DNA from: JBDHWG01 sp039810085
GTDB taxonomy: Bacteria; Chloroflexota; Anaerolineae; Epilineales; JAHCIE01
DNA length: 64,000 nucleotides
Assembly: GCA_039810085.1 (NCBI GenBank)
Contig: JBDHWG010000012.1
Location: forward strand, 62,001 to 126,000
Direction: 5' to 3'
Shown in pieces: positions 1 through 7,188 of the stretch. Under the pieces are notes generated by a model that did no database searches, had not been told where the DNA came from, and saw only the letters and a program-made list of their open reading frames with translations. Position 1 is the first letter of the stretch. Every line of letters begins with the position of its first letter. Both the position numbers and the translations under genes were made by a program.

Positions 1-483
1 CAGGAGGGCAAGAGCGTCGTTGTCATCGTCAACAAGTGGGACCTCATCGAAAAGGACTCCAACACGCTGCACGAGTACGCCAAGCAAGTGCGCCAGGAGC
101 TTAACTTCCTGGACTACGTGCCGGTGCTGTTCATCTCCGCGCGCAGCGGCCAGCGCGTAAACACGGTGTTGCCCACGGCGCTACGGGTGTACGAGGCGCG
201 CTTCCAGCGCGTCCCGACCTCAGAGTTGAACCGCCTGCTGCAAGATGCCGTAGCGCACCACCCGCCGCCCAGCAAGGGCACCGCCCGCCTCAAGTTCTAC
301 TACGCGACCCAGGTCGGCGTCGATCCGCCGCGCTTCGTGTTCTTTGTCAACGACCACCGCCTGGTTCACTTCAGCTACGAGCGCTATCTAGAGAATCTGC
401 TGCGCGAGCGCTACAGCTTCGAAGGTACGCCGATCCGCATCGCGTTCCGGACGCGGGAGCGCGAAGATCGCAAGAAAAGCTAA
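1..483 (+). CDS. der: GTPase Der (EngA), C-terminal part
   Basis: The reading frame is open from the first base, so the 5' end of the gene lies outside the window; about 160 residues remain. The fragment begins just before the G4 motif NKWD and continues through the G5-like ISA(R) element of the second GTPase domain, then the KH-like RNA-binding domain (motif near LKFYYATQVGVDPPRFVFFVN). Der is a double-GTPase ribosome-assembly factor acting on the 50S subunit. The C-terminus ends in a basic tail typical of the family. A hairpin follows the stop codon directly. Identification is secure; the missing part holds the first GTPase domain. Confidence 0.95.
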   Translation, partial: QEGKSVVVIVNKWDLIEKDSNTLHEYAKQVRQELNFLDYVPVLFISARSGQRVNTVLPTALRVYEARFQRVPTSELNRLLQDAVAHHPPPSKGTARLKFYYATQVGVDPPRFVFFVNDHRLVHFSYERYLENLLRERYSFEGTPIRIAFRTREREDRKKS

Positions 484-511
484 AGCGCCGCTCTTGTGCG
501 AGAGCGGCGCT
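484..511. terminator. hairpin after der
   Basis: An 11-bp perfect stem (AGCGCCGCTCT / AGAGCGGCGCT) with a 6-nt loop abuts the der stop codon. There is no T-run on the plus side. On the minus strand the hairpin is followed by TTTAGCTTTTC, so it may serve as a bidirectional terminator for der and the convergent cytochrome gene. Confidence 0.6.
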
Positions 512-530
512 GACATGGCGAGAAGCGATG

Positions 531-578
531 GAGACGCCATATGTGGCGGGCGTGGTAAAGACGCCATATATGGCGTCT
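531..578. repeat. two copies of a GACGCCATAT palindrome
   Basis: The imperfect copy GAGACGCCATATGTGGCG (531-548) is followed by a perfect 20-bp palindrome at 559-578 centred on CCATATATGG. The second copy directly follows the stop codon of the minus-strand cytochrome gene and could act as a weak transcription end. Palindromes of this kind are often dispersed intergenic repeats, but no further copy was noticed in this window. Confidence 0.55.
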
Positions 579-1064
579 CTACTTGAGAGTCAGGAGGTAG
601 GCGACGAGGTCTTGGAGGTCGCTCGGCTTGAGCGTCTGGCCGTAGGTCTTGGGCATCAGGCCGTCCTGGTAGCCAGGGACGACGTAGGCGCTTGGGTTCG
701 TGATCGACTCGACGATGTACTGACCCGCCGAGTAGCCCGGCTTGCGTGTCGCCGCGGCCGTGCCGATGTTCGCCAGACTCGGGCCAATAGCTCCCTGGGC
801 AACATTGGGAATAGCATGGCACGCGCCGCAGCCGCTAGAGGTGAAGACAGTCTGGCCGTTGGCGGCGTTGCCGCCGCTTGGCTCAGCGGGCGGACCGGCC
901 GGTTGGGCGGCCTTCGCCGCCGCCTCGGTCGCGGCGTCATTGGGGCGGCCGACAATGGCTGCGCCACCCACGATGAGAGCGATGACAAACGCGAGGAAGA
1001 TACTGATGACGACTTTTGCGCCTGGAGTAGCGTAATCGCTCGATTCCTGAATCTCTGGGACCAC
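579..1064 (-). CDS. membrane-anchored c-type cytochrome
   Basis: A 161-residue monoheme cytochrome c. After a short cytoplasmic N-terminus there is one transmembrane segment (about residues 17-38, VVISIFLAFVIALIVGGAAI), an Ala/Pro linker, then a class I cytochrome fold. The heme motif is CGACH and the distal Met is probably in the GLMPKTY segment. It should sit on the outer face of the membrane and carry electrons in a respiratory chain; the partner complex is not in the window. The start chosen is GTG at 1064: GGAGG lies 8 nt upstream, and the only good promoter (1123-1151) would begin transcription near 1116, downstream of the longer open frame's start at 1154. Confidence 0.88.
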   Translation of the reverse strand: MVPEIQESSDYATPGAKVVISIFLAFVIALIVGGAAIVGRPNDAATEAAAKAAQPAGPPAEPSGGNAANGQTVFTSSGCGACHAIPNVAQGAIGPSLANIGTAAATRKPGYSAGQYIVESITNPSAYVVPGYQDGLMPKTYGQTLKPSDLQDLVAYLLTLK

Positions 1065-1122
1065 GGCGTGAGCCTCCGGGATGACAATAGTGGGCAGCGT
1101 CAGACAGGGCTGGCGCGGCCCC

Positions 1123-1151
1123 ATTATATCACACGGCCCACGCGGAGACAA
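1123..1151 (-). promoter_or_regulatory. promoter of the cytochrome c gene
   Basis: On the minus strand a -35-like TTGTCT (1146-1151) is followed after 17 nt by a perfect TATAAT (1123-1128). TG one base upstream of the -10 makes it an extended -10. Transcription would begin near 1116 and give a leader of about 50 nt. Confidence 0.65.
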
Positions 1152-1156
1152 CAAAA

Positions 1157-1900
1157 ATGCGCTTCGACATTTTCACGCTGTTCCCGGCCATGTTCGACGG
1201 CCCGTTTGGTGACAGCATCATCAAGCGCGCCGTCGAGGCCGGGCAGCTTGAGATTCACGTCCACAACATCCGCGACCACGCCGAGGGCCGCCACCGCATC
1301 ACCGACGACTACCCCTACGGCGGCGGCGGCGGGATGGTGATGAAGCCGGAGCCGATCTTCGCTTCGGTCGAGGCGGTTCTCGGCCCTGACGTGGCGACTG
1401 GCGCGGTTGGTCCACTCATTCTCATGGACCCGCAGGGCGCGCTGTTCACCCAGCAGACCGCCGAACGTCTGGCCCATCTGCCCCGCGTCAGCCTGCTGTG
1501 CGGCCACTACGAGGGCATTGACGAGCGCGTGCGCGAGCACCTGGTCACCGAAGAGTTGTCTATCGGCGACTACGTTCTGACCGGCGGCGAGCTGCCCGCG
1601 ATGGTGGTCGTCGATGCCGTGGCGCGCCTCCTACCCGGTGTCCTGGGCAACCCGGTCGGCGCGATCCAGGACTCGATTGCGTCGGGCCTACTCGAAGGCC
1701 CGCAGTACACCCGGCCGGTCGAGTATCGCGGCTGGCGCGTGCCCAACATCCTGCTGTCCGGCCACCATGCCCAGGTGGCGCGCTGGCGGCGGCAGGAGGC
1801 GCTGCGCCGCACCTGGGAGCGGCGCCCCGACCTGCTCCAGCGCACGGACTTGAGCGACGCCGACCAGCGCTACCTGGACGATCTCAAGCGGGAGGCGTGA
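1157..1900 (+). CDS. trmD: tRNA (guanine-N1)-methyltransferase TrmD
   Basis: 247 residues, the usual length for TrmD, the SPOUT-class enzyme that methylates G37 next to the anticodon using SAM. It opens with the family start MRFDIFTLFPAMF. The SAM-binding trefoil-knot segment shows LLCGHYEGIDERV and SIGDYVLTGGELPA. A GGAGA ribosome site lies just upstream of the ATG. The rplS promoter overlaps the end of this gene, matching the common trmD-rplS neighbourhood, though here rplS also has its own start of transcription. Confidence 0.97.
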   Translation: MRFDIFTLFPAMFDGPFGDSIIKRAVEAGQLEIHVHNIRDHAEGRHRITDDYPYGGGGGMVMKPEPIFASVEAVLGPDVATGAVGPLILMDPQGALFTQQTAERLAHLPRVSLLCGHYEGIDERVREHLVTEELSIGDYVLTGGELPAMVVVDAVARLLPGVLGNPVGAIQDSIASGLLEGPQYTRPVEYRGWRVPNILLSGHHAQVARWRRQEALRRTWERRPDLLQRTDLSDADQRYLDDLKREA

Positions 1901-1908
1901 AGAAAGAT

Positions 1909-1937
1909 TTGGCTCTCAGGGGCAACCGTGTTATACT
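1909..1937 (+). promoter_or_regulatory. promoter of rplS
   Basis: TTGGCT (1909-1914), a 17-nt spacer, then TATACT (1932-1937), just after the trmD stop codon. It would start transcription near 1944, 28 nt before the rplS ATG. Confidence 0.65.
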
Positions 1938-1971
1938 TAGCGCTTGCGAAACGGCACCAGAGGATATACCC

Positions 1972-2478
1972 ATGAGCTCTAATCTGCTACAATCGGTCGA
2001 AAATAGCGTCGCCGCGAATACCAACGTCCCGACCCTCGAGTCGGGCGATACCGTGCGCGTCTTCTTCCGGATCATCGAAGGCAACCGCGAGCGCATCCAG
2101 CGCTTCGATGGCGTGGTCATGCGCATTCGTCGTGGCGGGCCAAACGCCAGCTTCACCGTCCGCCGCATCGGCGCCGATGGTGTCGGCGTCGAGCGCACCT
2201 TCCCGATGCGCTCCCCCCGCATTGACCGCGTCGAGATCGTGCGCCATGCCCACGTGCGCCGCAAGAACCTGTATTATCTGCGCGAGCGGCGCGGCAAGGC
2301 GGCCCGCCTCAAGGAGCGCCGCGTGGACACGAAGCCGACGAAGGCCGCTGCGGCTTCCGCCGCAACCCCGCCTCCCGCCCCTGTCGCAGCGGCGCCTGCT
2401 GTGACGCCTACGGTCCCACCACCGGCTGTGGAGCCTGGGACGGCGACGGACACCGGGACCGACACGCCCGAGGCGTAA
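1972..2478 (+). CDS. rplS: 50S ribosomal protein L19 with a long C-terminal tail
   Basis: 168 residues. The first ~115 are a complete L19 (GDTVRVFFRIIEGNRERIQ, FDGVVMRIRRGG, the basic RRIGADGVGVERTFP loop, KNLYYLRERRGKAARLKE), a protein at the 30S-50S interface. The final ~50 residues are Ala/Pro/Thr-rich, ending acidic (TGTDTPEA); this extension is not part of the usual ~115-residue family length. ATG 1972 is preceded by GAGG and follows the promoter; an earlier in-frame start at 1897 lies upstream of that promoter and is not credible. Confidence 0.95.
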   Translation: MSSNLLQSVENSVAANTNVPTLESGDTVRVFFRIIEGNRERIQRFDGVVMRIRRGGPNASFTVRRIGADGVGVERTFPMRSPRIDRVEIVRHAHVRRKNLYYLRERRGKAARLKERRVDTKPTKAAAASAATPPPAPVAAAPAVTPTVPPPAVEPGTATDTGTDTPEA

Positions 2479-2503
2479 ACTCCCTCAGGCCCGAAATGTC
2501 TGT

Positions 2504-2537
2504 GTTCGAGCAGGTAGGATTTCCTACCTGCTCGAAC
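2504..2537. repeat. perfect 16-bp inverted repeat between rplS and rnhB
   Basis: GTTCGAGCAGGTAGGA, a 2-nt centre, then its exact reverse complement. There is no T-run on either side, so it is not a classic intrinsic terminator. It may be an RNA hairpin protecting the rplS message or an attenuating structure ahead of rnhB, whose ribosome site begins a few bases later. Confidence 0.5.
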
Positions 2538-2556
2538 TGCGTTGAAGGAGCGCAGC

Positions 2557-3636
2557 GTGGCGGACGAGGTGTGGGAGGGTGAGGACGGCGGGGAGGAGGG
2601 GCAGGAGGCATCGCCTAAGCCCGCACCGACGCTGAGCGAGGAGCTTGCCTGGGTCGCCCACGGCTATGCCCTCGTCACGGGCATCGACGAAGTCGGGCGG
2701 GGGGCGTGGGCCGGGCCGGTTCTCGCCGCCGCTGTCATTCTGCCCCTCGATGCGCCTGACCTCCTAGAACGCCTGGCAGGCGTTCGTGACAGCAAGCTCA
2801 TGACGCCGGCAGCGCGGGAGGAAGCCCTGCCGCGCATCCAGGCAGTGGCGCTTGCTGTGGCCGTCGGAAGCGCGTCGGTCGATGAGATCGACCGCCTCGG
2901 CATCCTGGCCGCTACGCGCCAGGCAATGGGGCGCGCCATCGACGGCCTCGCGGTCCATCCCCAGGCCCTTATCCTCGACCATGTGACCCTGCCTATCCCT
3001 ATTCCGCAGCGCGCCTTCCCTCGCGCCGACCAGACCAGCCTGAGCGTCGCGGCAGCCTCCATAGTGGCGAAAGTCACGCGGGACCGCGAGATGGTCGAAC
3101 TCGACGCTCTCTATCCCGGCTACGGCTTTGCGCAACACAAAGGCTACGGCACGGCCGCCCATGCTGCGGCCCTGGCGCGCCTGGGGCCGACTCCAGTTCA
3201 CCGCGCCTCCTTTGCGCCGATCCAGGCGGCCCAGTTGTCCCTCGGTCTGACGCCCACACCGCAGCCGCGTGACCCTCGGCGCGGCCTGGGGCGGACAGGC
3301 GAGGACCTGGCCATTCGTGCGCTGGTCGAGCGTGGCTACGTAGTGGTCGAGCGGAACTGGCGCTGCGAGGTTGGGGAGCTGGACATCGTCGCACGACATA
3401 ATGAATGTCTTGTGTTTGTCGAGGTGCGCACGCGGCGGGGCGGCTGGCGCGGCGCAGCCGAGGATTCCATCGGGCCGGCCAAGCGGCGCAAGCTCGCCGC
3501 CCTGGCCGACGCCTACCTCCAGGCGCACGAGGCACCCGTCGCCGACTGGCGTATCGACGTTGTGACGGTCGAGCTGGATGGGGGTGGACGGCTGCGCGCC
3601 GTCGAGATATTCGAGGACGCGGTCGGCTGGCGCTGA
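2557..3636 (+). CDS. rnhB: RNase HII fused to a YraN/UPF0102 nuclease-like domain
   Basis: 359 residues holding two proteins usually encoded separately. Residues ~30-230 are RNase HII, which cuts RNA-DNA hybrids and single ribonucleotides: the GIDEVGRGAWAGP motif supplies two acidic ligands (D44, E45), with a further Asp in LILDHV and the motif SIVAKVTRDR. Residues ~245-355 are a YraN/UPF0102 domain, a restriction-endonuclease-like fold, with GELDIVA and VFVEVRTR carrying the putative D-ExK-like residues. The GTG at 2557 has AAGGAG 7 nt upstream; a TTG at 2542 in the same frame is less likely. rnhB and yraN are common neighbours in bacteria, so a fusion is plausible and the reading frame is continuous. 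Confidence 0.93.
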   Translation: MADEVWEGEDGGEEGQEASPKPAPTLSEELAWVAHGYALVTGIDEVGRGAWAGPVLAAAVILPLDAPDLLERLAGVRDSKLMTPAAREEALPRIQAVALAVAVGSASVDEIDRLGILAATRQAMGRAIDGLAVHPQALILDHVTLPIPIPQRAFPRADQTSLSVAAASIVAKVTRDREMVELDALYPGYGFAQHKGYGTAAHAAALARLGPTPVHRASFAPIQAAQLSLGLTPTPQPRDPRRGLGRTGEDLAIRALVERGYVVVERNWRCEVGELDIVARHNECLVFVEVRTRRGGWRGAAEDSIGPAKRRKLAALADAYLQAHEAPVADWRIDVVTVELDGGGRLRAVEIFEDAVGWR

Positions 3637-3637
3637 T

Positions 3638-3666
3638 TTGACATGTCAAGCGACGCGCTATATCAT
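3638..3666 (+). promoter_or_regulatory. promoter of the SAM-riboswitch operon
   Basis: Perfect -35 TTGACA (3638-3643), 17-nt spacer, -10 TATCAT (3661-3666). The predicted start of transcription near 3673 lies just before the aptamer's first stem. Confidence 0.8.
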
Positions 3667-3686
3667 TAACGGAACAATCGAATCCA

Positions 3687-3798
3687 CTCTTATCGAGAGA
3701 GGCGGAGGGACCGGCCCTGTGAAGCCTCGGCAGCGGGCTAGCGCCAGGATGGCGTTAGTGCTGTGCCAAATCCGGCAGGATGCACTGGAAGATAAGAG
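3687..3798 (+). promoter_or_regulatory. SAM-I (S-box) riboswitch aptamer
   Basis: The outer P1 stem is CTCTTATC (3687-3694) pairing with GATAAGAG (3791-3798). Inside it are the hallmark S-box elements: AGAGAGGCGGAGGGA, CCGGCCC, and GAAGCCTCGGCAGC, with a P3/P4-like variable hairpin (GCGCCAGGATGGCG). SAM-I aptamers bind S-adenosylmethionine and, when bound, favour a downstream terminator. Its target here is thrC and the run behind it, so this operon should be repressed when SAM is plentiful. Confidence 0.93.
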
Positions 3799-3824
3799 CG
3801 AAGCCCGACCAGTCACGGATTGTG

Positions 3825-3861
3825 GCCTCCTCTCACTTCGAGAGGAGGCTTTTTTGTTTTT
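3825..3861 (+). terminator. riboswitch expression-platform terminator
   Basis: A perfect 10-bp stem GCCTCCTCTC / GAGAGGAGGC with a 5-nt loop, followed by TTTTTTGTTTTT. It lies 26 nt after the aptamer and 32 nt before the thrC start codon, the standard arrangement for SAM-induced early termination. Confidence 0.92.
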
Positions 3862-3893
3862 ACCCGTCTCTCATCTCTAAGGAGTCATTGACG

Positions 3894-5147
3894 ATGTCCA
3901 ATCCATCCCACGTCCTTGGATTGCGCTGTCGCGAGTGCGGCGCTCGCTACCCCGACTCGCCGCAGTATGTTTGCGAGGACTGCTTCGGCCCGTTGGAGGT
4001 CGAGTACGATTACGATGTCATCAAGTCGCGGGTGAGCCGCGAGCGCATCGCCGCCGGGCCGTGGAACCTCTGGCGCTACGCGGACCTGTTGCCCGTGGCT
4101 GCCGAGAACGCCCAGGGCATTCCGTCTGGCTTCACGCCGCTGCTGCGCGCCGACCGCCTGGGCGCTGTCCTGGGCTTGAAGAACCTCTACATCAAGAATG
4201 ACACCGTCAACCCCACGTACTCCTTCAAGGACCGCGTCGTCAGCATGGCGGTCAGCAAGGCGGTCGAGTTCGGCTTCGACACCATTGGCTGCCCCTCGAC
4301 CGGCAACCTGGCGAACTCCGTCGCGGCGCACGCGGCGAAGGCCGGGCTGCGCGCCTATGTCTTTGTGCCCAGCGACCTGGAGGAGGCGAAGCTCGTTGCG
4401 TCCGCCGTGTATGGGCCGACGTTGGTCACGGTGGACGGCACGTACGACGACGCCAACCGCCTGTGCGCCATGATCGCCGACAACTACGGTTGGGCGTTCG
4501 CCAACGTCAACATGCGCCCGTACTACTCCGAGGGCGGCAAGACGCTGGGCTTCGAAGTCGCCGAGCAGCTCGGCTGGCGCGCCCCCGACCACGTCGTCGT
4601 GCCGATGGCGTCTGGCTCGGTGCTGACGAAGATCAAGAAGGGCCTGGACGAGTTCAAGAAGCTGGGGCTGATTGAGGACCGTCCCACGCGCGTGTCGGGC
4701 GCGCAGGCGGCGGGTTGCTCGCCCATCGTGACGGCTTTCCGGCGTGGTGCAGCTTTTGCCGAGCCGGTCAAGCCCAACACCATCGCCAAGTCCCTGGCGA
4801 TTGGCGCGCCCGCCGACGCGCCATATGCCCTGCGCATCTTCAAGGAGACGGGCGGCGTGGCCGAGTCGGTGACGGACGACGAGGTGATTGACGGCATTCG
4901 CCTGCTCGCTGAGACCGAGGGCATCTTCGCCGAGACGGCCGGCGGTGTGACGGTCGGCGTGTTGAAAAAGCTGGCTGAGAGTGGTAGAATTGCGCCCGAC
5001 GAGGTGACGGTGGCCTACATCACGGGCAACGGCCTCAAGACCAGCGTCGTGCTGGAGGGCCGCCTGCCGCACAGCATCCACATCGCGCCGACGCTGCGCG
5101 CTTTCGAGGCGGCGCTGGCGGAGCGCGATACGCGGCAGGTTGCCTAA
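3894..5147 (+). CDS. thrC: threonine synthase (zinc-ribbon, PLP type)
   Basis: 417 residues. The N-terminus has a rubredoxin-like knuckle (CRECG ... CEDC), then a fold-type II PLP enzyme domain with the Schiff-base lysine in NPTYSFKDR, the phosphate-binding region CPSTGNLANS, and MASGSVLTK. The expected reaction is O-phosphohomoserine to threonine. ATG 3894 has AAGGAG upstream and lies past the riboswitch terminator; the frame is open farther upstream but runs through the riboswitch. It is the first gene under the SAM switch, which is odd because threonine is not a SAM precursor. A related role on O-phosphohomoserine in methionine synthesis cannot be excluded. Confidence 0.93.
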   Translation: MSNPSHVLGLRCRECGARYPDSPQYVCEDCFGPLEVEYDYDVIKSRVSRERIAAGPWNLWRYADLLPVAAENAQGIPSGFTPLLRADRLGAVLGLKNLYIKNDTVNPTYSFKDRVVSMAVSKAVEFGFDTIGCPSTGNLANSVAAHAAKAGLRAYVFVPSDLEEAKLVASAVYGPTLVTVDGTYDDANRLCAMIADNYGWAFANVNMRPYYSEGGKTLGFEVAEQLGWRAPDHVVVPMASGSVLTKIKKGLDEFKKLGLIEDRPTRVSGAQAAGCSPIVTAFRRGAAFAEPVKPNTIAKSLAIGAPADAPYALRIFKETGGVAESVTDDEVIDGIRLLAETEGIFAETAGGVTVGVLKKLAESGRIAPDEVTVAYITGNGLKTSVVLEGRLPHSIHIAPTLRAFEAALAERDTRQVA

Positions 5148-5161
5148 GACGAGGTGAGGAC

Positions 5162-5587
5162 GTGGCGCGAGGCAGTCTGCCGCCGGTAAGACGCATCAAC
5201 TTTGCGCAGGGACGGGCGGGTGATGTCGCCGATCTGGATTACCTGTACTTCCTGGGCATGATGCTCGCGCCGGAGGATTTGGAGAACCTGGAAGGGTTGC
5301 GGCGCGGCGACATCGAGTGGCGCTTCCTGGCGCTGCAAGACGCGGCCGGCGAAACCGTCCTGGTCGCCTTCACTTCGATGAACGCTGTGATGGGGTTCAC
5401 CAAGATCGGCGGCGGCGCGCCCGAACTGCCGCGCTCCACCGAGATCATCCGCACCGAGGTGGCGATACTGCGGCATGGGCCTTGCCCGTATGATATCTGG
5501 CTCGATCCGACGGCGGACGACTTCCGCTCGCTTCAAAGGGTGGGGGCGTACACGCTGTTGGGGGAGGGAGTGGAGTCGTTGTTATGA
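5162..5587 (+). CDS. uncharacterised protein in the SAM-switch operon
   Basis: 141 residues starting at GTG 5162, with GAGGTGAGGA directly upstream, 14 nt after thrC. No signal peptide or membrane segment. The middle part (FLALQDAAGETVLVAFTSMNAVMGF) faintly recalls the SseB-like fold, but the match is weak and no catalytic motif is visible. The C-terminus does not end in Gly-Gly, so it is not an obvious sulfur carrier. Its stop codon overlaps the next start (ATGA), so the two are translationally coupled. Function unknown. Confidence 0.8.
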   Translation: MARGSLPPVRRINFAQGRAGDVADLDYLYFLGMMLAPEDLENLEGLRRGDIEWRFLALQDAAGETVLVAFTSMNAVMGFTKIGGGAPELPRSTEIIRTEVAILRHGPCPYDIWLDPTADDFRSLQRVGAYTLLGEGVESLL

Positions 5588-6066
5588 CTGAGACAGTTGA
5601 GGGCATTGTCAAGCGGCTGCTGAGCTGGGACGAGATTGAGCATCTGGTGCAGGAGCTTGTCGCCAAGTTGCCCCACGACTTCGACGCGCTGCTCGTCATC
5701 ACGCGGGGTGGCATGGTGCCGGGGGGGCTGGTGAGCGAGGCGCTGGACTTGCGCAACGTTCTGGTTGCGGCGGTACAGTTTTACACGGGCGTTGGGCAGA
5801 CCCTCGATCACCCGATCTTCTTCCAGTTCCCCGCCGATCCTATTCTATATGGCAAGCGCATCCTCATCGTCGACGATGTGTGGGATAGCGGACGTACCGC
5901 CGTGGCGGTGCGGGACAGGGTGCGCGAAGTCGGCGGCCTACCGGCTGTGGCCGTGCTGCACTACAAGCCGCTCCGCTCGCGTTTCCCCGACCAGCGCCCA
6001 GACTATTTCGTCGAGGAGACCGACGACTGGATCGTCTACCCGTGGGACCGGGCTGAGTTTACTTAA
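5584..6066 (+). CDS. phosphoribosyltransferase-family protein
   Basis: 160 residues with the type I phosphoribosyltransferase fold. The PRPP-binding motif is ILIVDDVWDSGRTA, and LLVITRGGMVPG near the N-terminus forms the other PRPP contact. Length and motifs are close to xanthine/guanine phosphoribosyltransferases, but the substrate cannot be read from the sequence, and family members also act as regulators. It overlaps the preceding gene by four bases and sits inside the aspartate-family operon, where a purine-salvage role would be out of place. Confidence 0.85.
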   Translation: MTETVEGIVKRLLSWDEIEHLVQELVAKLPHDFDALLVITRGGMVPGGLVSEALDLRNVLVAAVQFYTGVGQTLDHPIFFQFPADPILYGKRILIVDDVWDSGRTAVAVRDRVREVGGLPAVAVLHYKPLRSRFPDQRPDYFVEETDDWIVYPWDRAEFT

Positions 6067-6103
6067 TCGCTTTGTCGTGTAGGAATTCAAGAGTCGTACA
6101 GCT

Positions 6104-7117
6104 ATGGAAGATTTGTCTCGCTACGCCCGCCAGGTCGTGTTTCCGGGCATTGGAGAGGAAGGGCAGCGCCGCCTGTTGCGGTCGCGGGTCACGATTGTCG
6201 GCGTCGGCGCAACGGGGACAGTCCTCGCCAACAACCTGGCGCGGGCCGGTGTCGGCTATCTGCGCCTGGTAGACCGCGACTACGTCGAGTGGCACAACCT
6301 TCAGCGCCAAACCCTGTTTGGCGAGCGCGAAGCGCGCGACGGCATGCCCAAGGCGATTGCCGCCGCCGAGCATCTACGTCGCGTCAACTCGCAGGTTCAG
6401 ATTGAGCCTGTCGTGGCCGACGTGACAACGGAGAATGTCGAAGAGCTTGTCGCCGACGTGGACCTCGTCATGGACGGGACGGACAACTTCGAGACACGGT
6501 ATCTTCTGAATGATATCTGCGTTAAGTTAGGCAAGCCGTGGGTGTACACCGGCGTTGTCGCCAGCTATGGCATGACCATGACCATCGTGCCGGGTGAGAC
6601 GCCGTGCCTGCGCTGTCTTTACCCGCAGCCCGCGCCATCTGGCGGCGACACGTGCGACATCGCCGGGGTTCTGAACGGCGCGGCAGGCGTCATGGCGTCC
6701 CTAGCGTCTGTCGAGGCAATCAAGCTCATCGTCGGGCAGGGGACACGCAACGCTGGCGTCATTCACATCGACGTGTGGAATAACAGCTTCGATGCGTTCC
6801 AGGTCGCCCGCCACCCGGATTGCCCCGCCTGCACCCGTCGCGAGTTTCCGTTCCTGGAAGCCTCGGTCGACACAAGCGTCTCGCTCTGTGGGCGGGATGC
6901 CGTCCAGGTGCGCCCAATCGGGCGGCGCCAGCTCGACCTGACGGCGTTGGGCACGCGCCTCGCGCCGGTCGGCGCCGTCCACGTCACGCCGTACCTGCTG
7001 CGGCTGACGGTCAACGGGTATGAGCTGACCGTGTTCCCGGATGCCCGCGCCATCATCAAGGGCACGGACGAGCCAAGCGTCGCCCGCAGCCTGTACGCGA
7101 AGTATATCGGCATGTAA
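6104..7117 (+). CDS. ThiF/MoeB/HesA-family E1-like adenylyltransferase
   Basis: 337 residues. The Rossmann ATP-binding loop is GVGATGTVLANNLARAGVG, followed by DRDYVEWHNLQRQ. Zinc Cys pairs are C168-x2-C171 (CLRC) and a second CPAC near residue 240. C184 in GDTCDIAG is the likely catalytic cysteine. Members adenylate the C-terminal Gly-Gly of a ubiquitin-like sulfur carrier (ThiS, MoaD, CysO, HcyS) before thiocarboxylate formation. The last ~60 residues form a small domain seen in MoeB/ThiF of this type. No thi or moa genes adjoin it; its partners are aspartate-pathway enzymes and a JAB domain, suggesting amino-acid sulfuration rather than thiamin or molybdopterin synthesis. Confidence 0.9.
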   Translation: MEDLSRYARQVVFPGIGEEGQRRLLRSRVTIVGVGATGTVLANNLARAGVGYLRLVDRDYVEWHNLQRQTLFGEREARDGMPKAIAAAEHLRRVNSQVQIEPVVADVTTENVEELVADVDLVMDGTDNFETRYLLNDICVKLGKPWVYTGVVASYGMTMTIVPGETPCLRCLYPQPAPSGGDTCDIAGVLNGAAGVMASLASVEAIKLIVGQGTRNAGVIHIDVWNNSFDAFQVARHPDCPACTRREFPFLEASVDTSVSLCGRDAVQVRPIGRRQLDLTALGTRLAPVGAVHVTPYLLRLTVNGYELTVFPDARAIIKGTDEPSVARSLYAKYIGM

Positions 7118-7188
7118 CCCCTGGGCCGGGGCGCGCGGCTGGGAGTACTCTCAGCCCGCGCTGCGGCTTGTTCACGTAAGGAGCTTGG

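Noticed and set aside
528..1340. 270-codon plus-strand frame across the cytochrome and trmD starts
   Set aside because: It overlaps two well-supported genes and has no domain.
3885..5081. 398-codon minus-strand frame opposite thrC
   Set aside because: Shadow of the thrC coding strand; composition is typical antisense (His/Arg/Val/Leu-rich) and it has no ribosome site.
5162..5587. The unknown protein as the missing ThiS-like sulfur carrier
   Set aside because: It is too long and does not end in Gly-Gly; no other small reading frame in the operon ends that way either.
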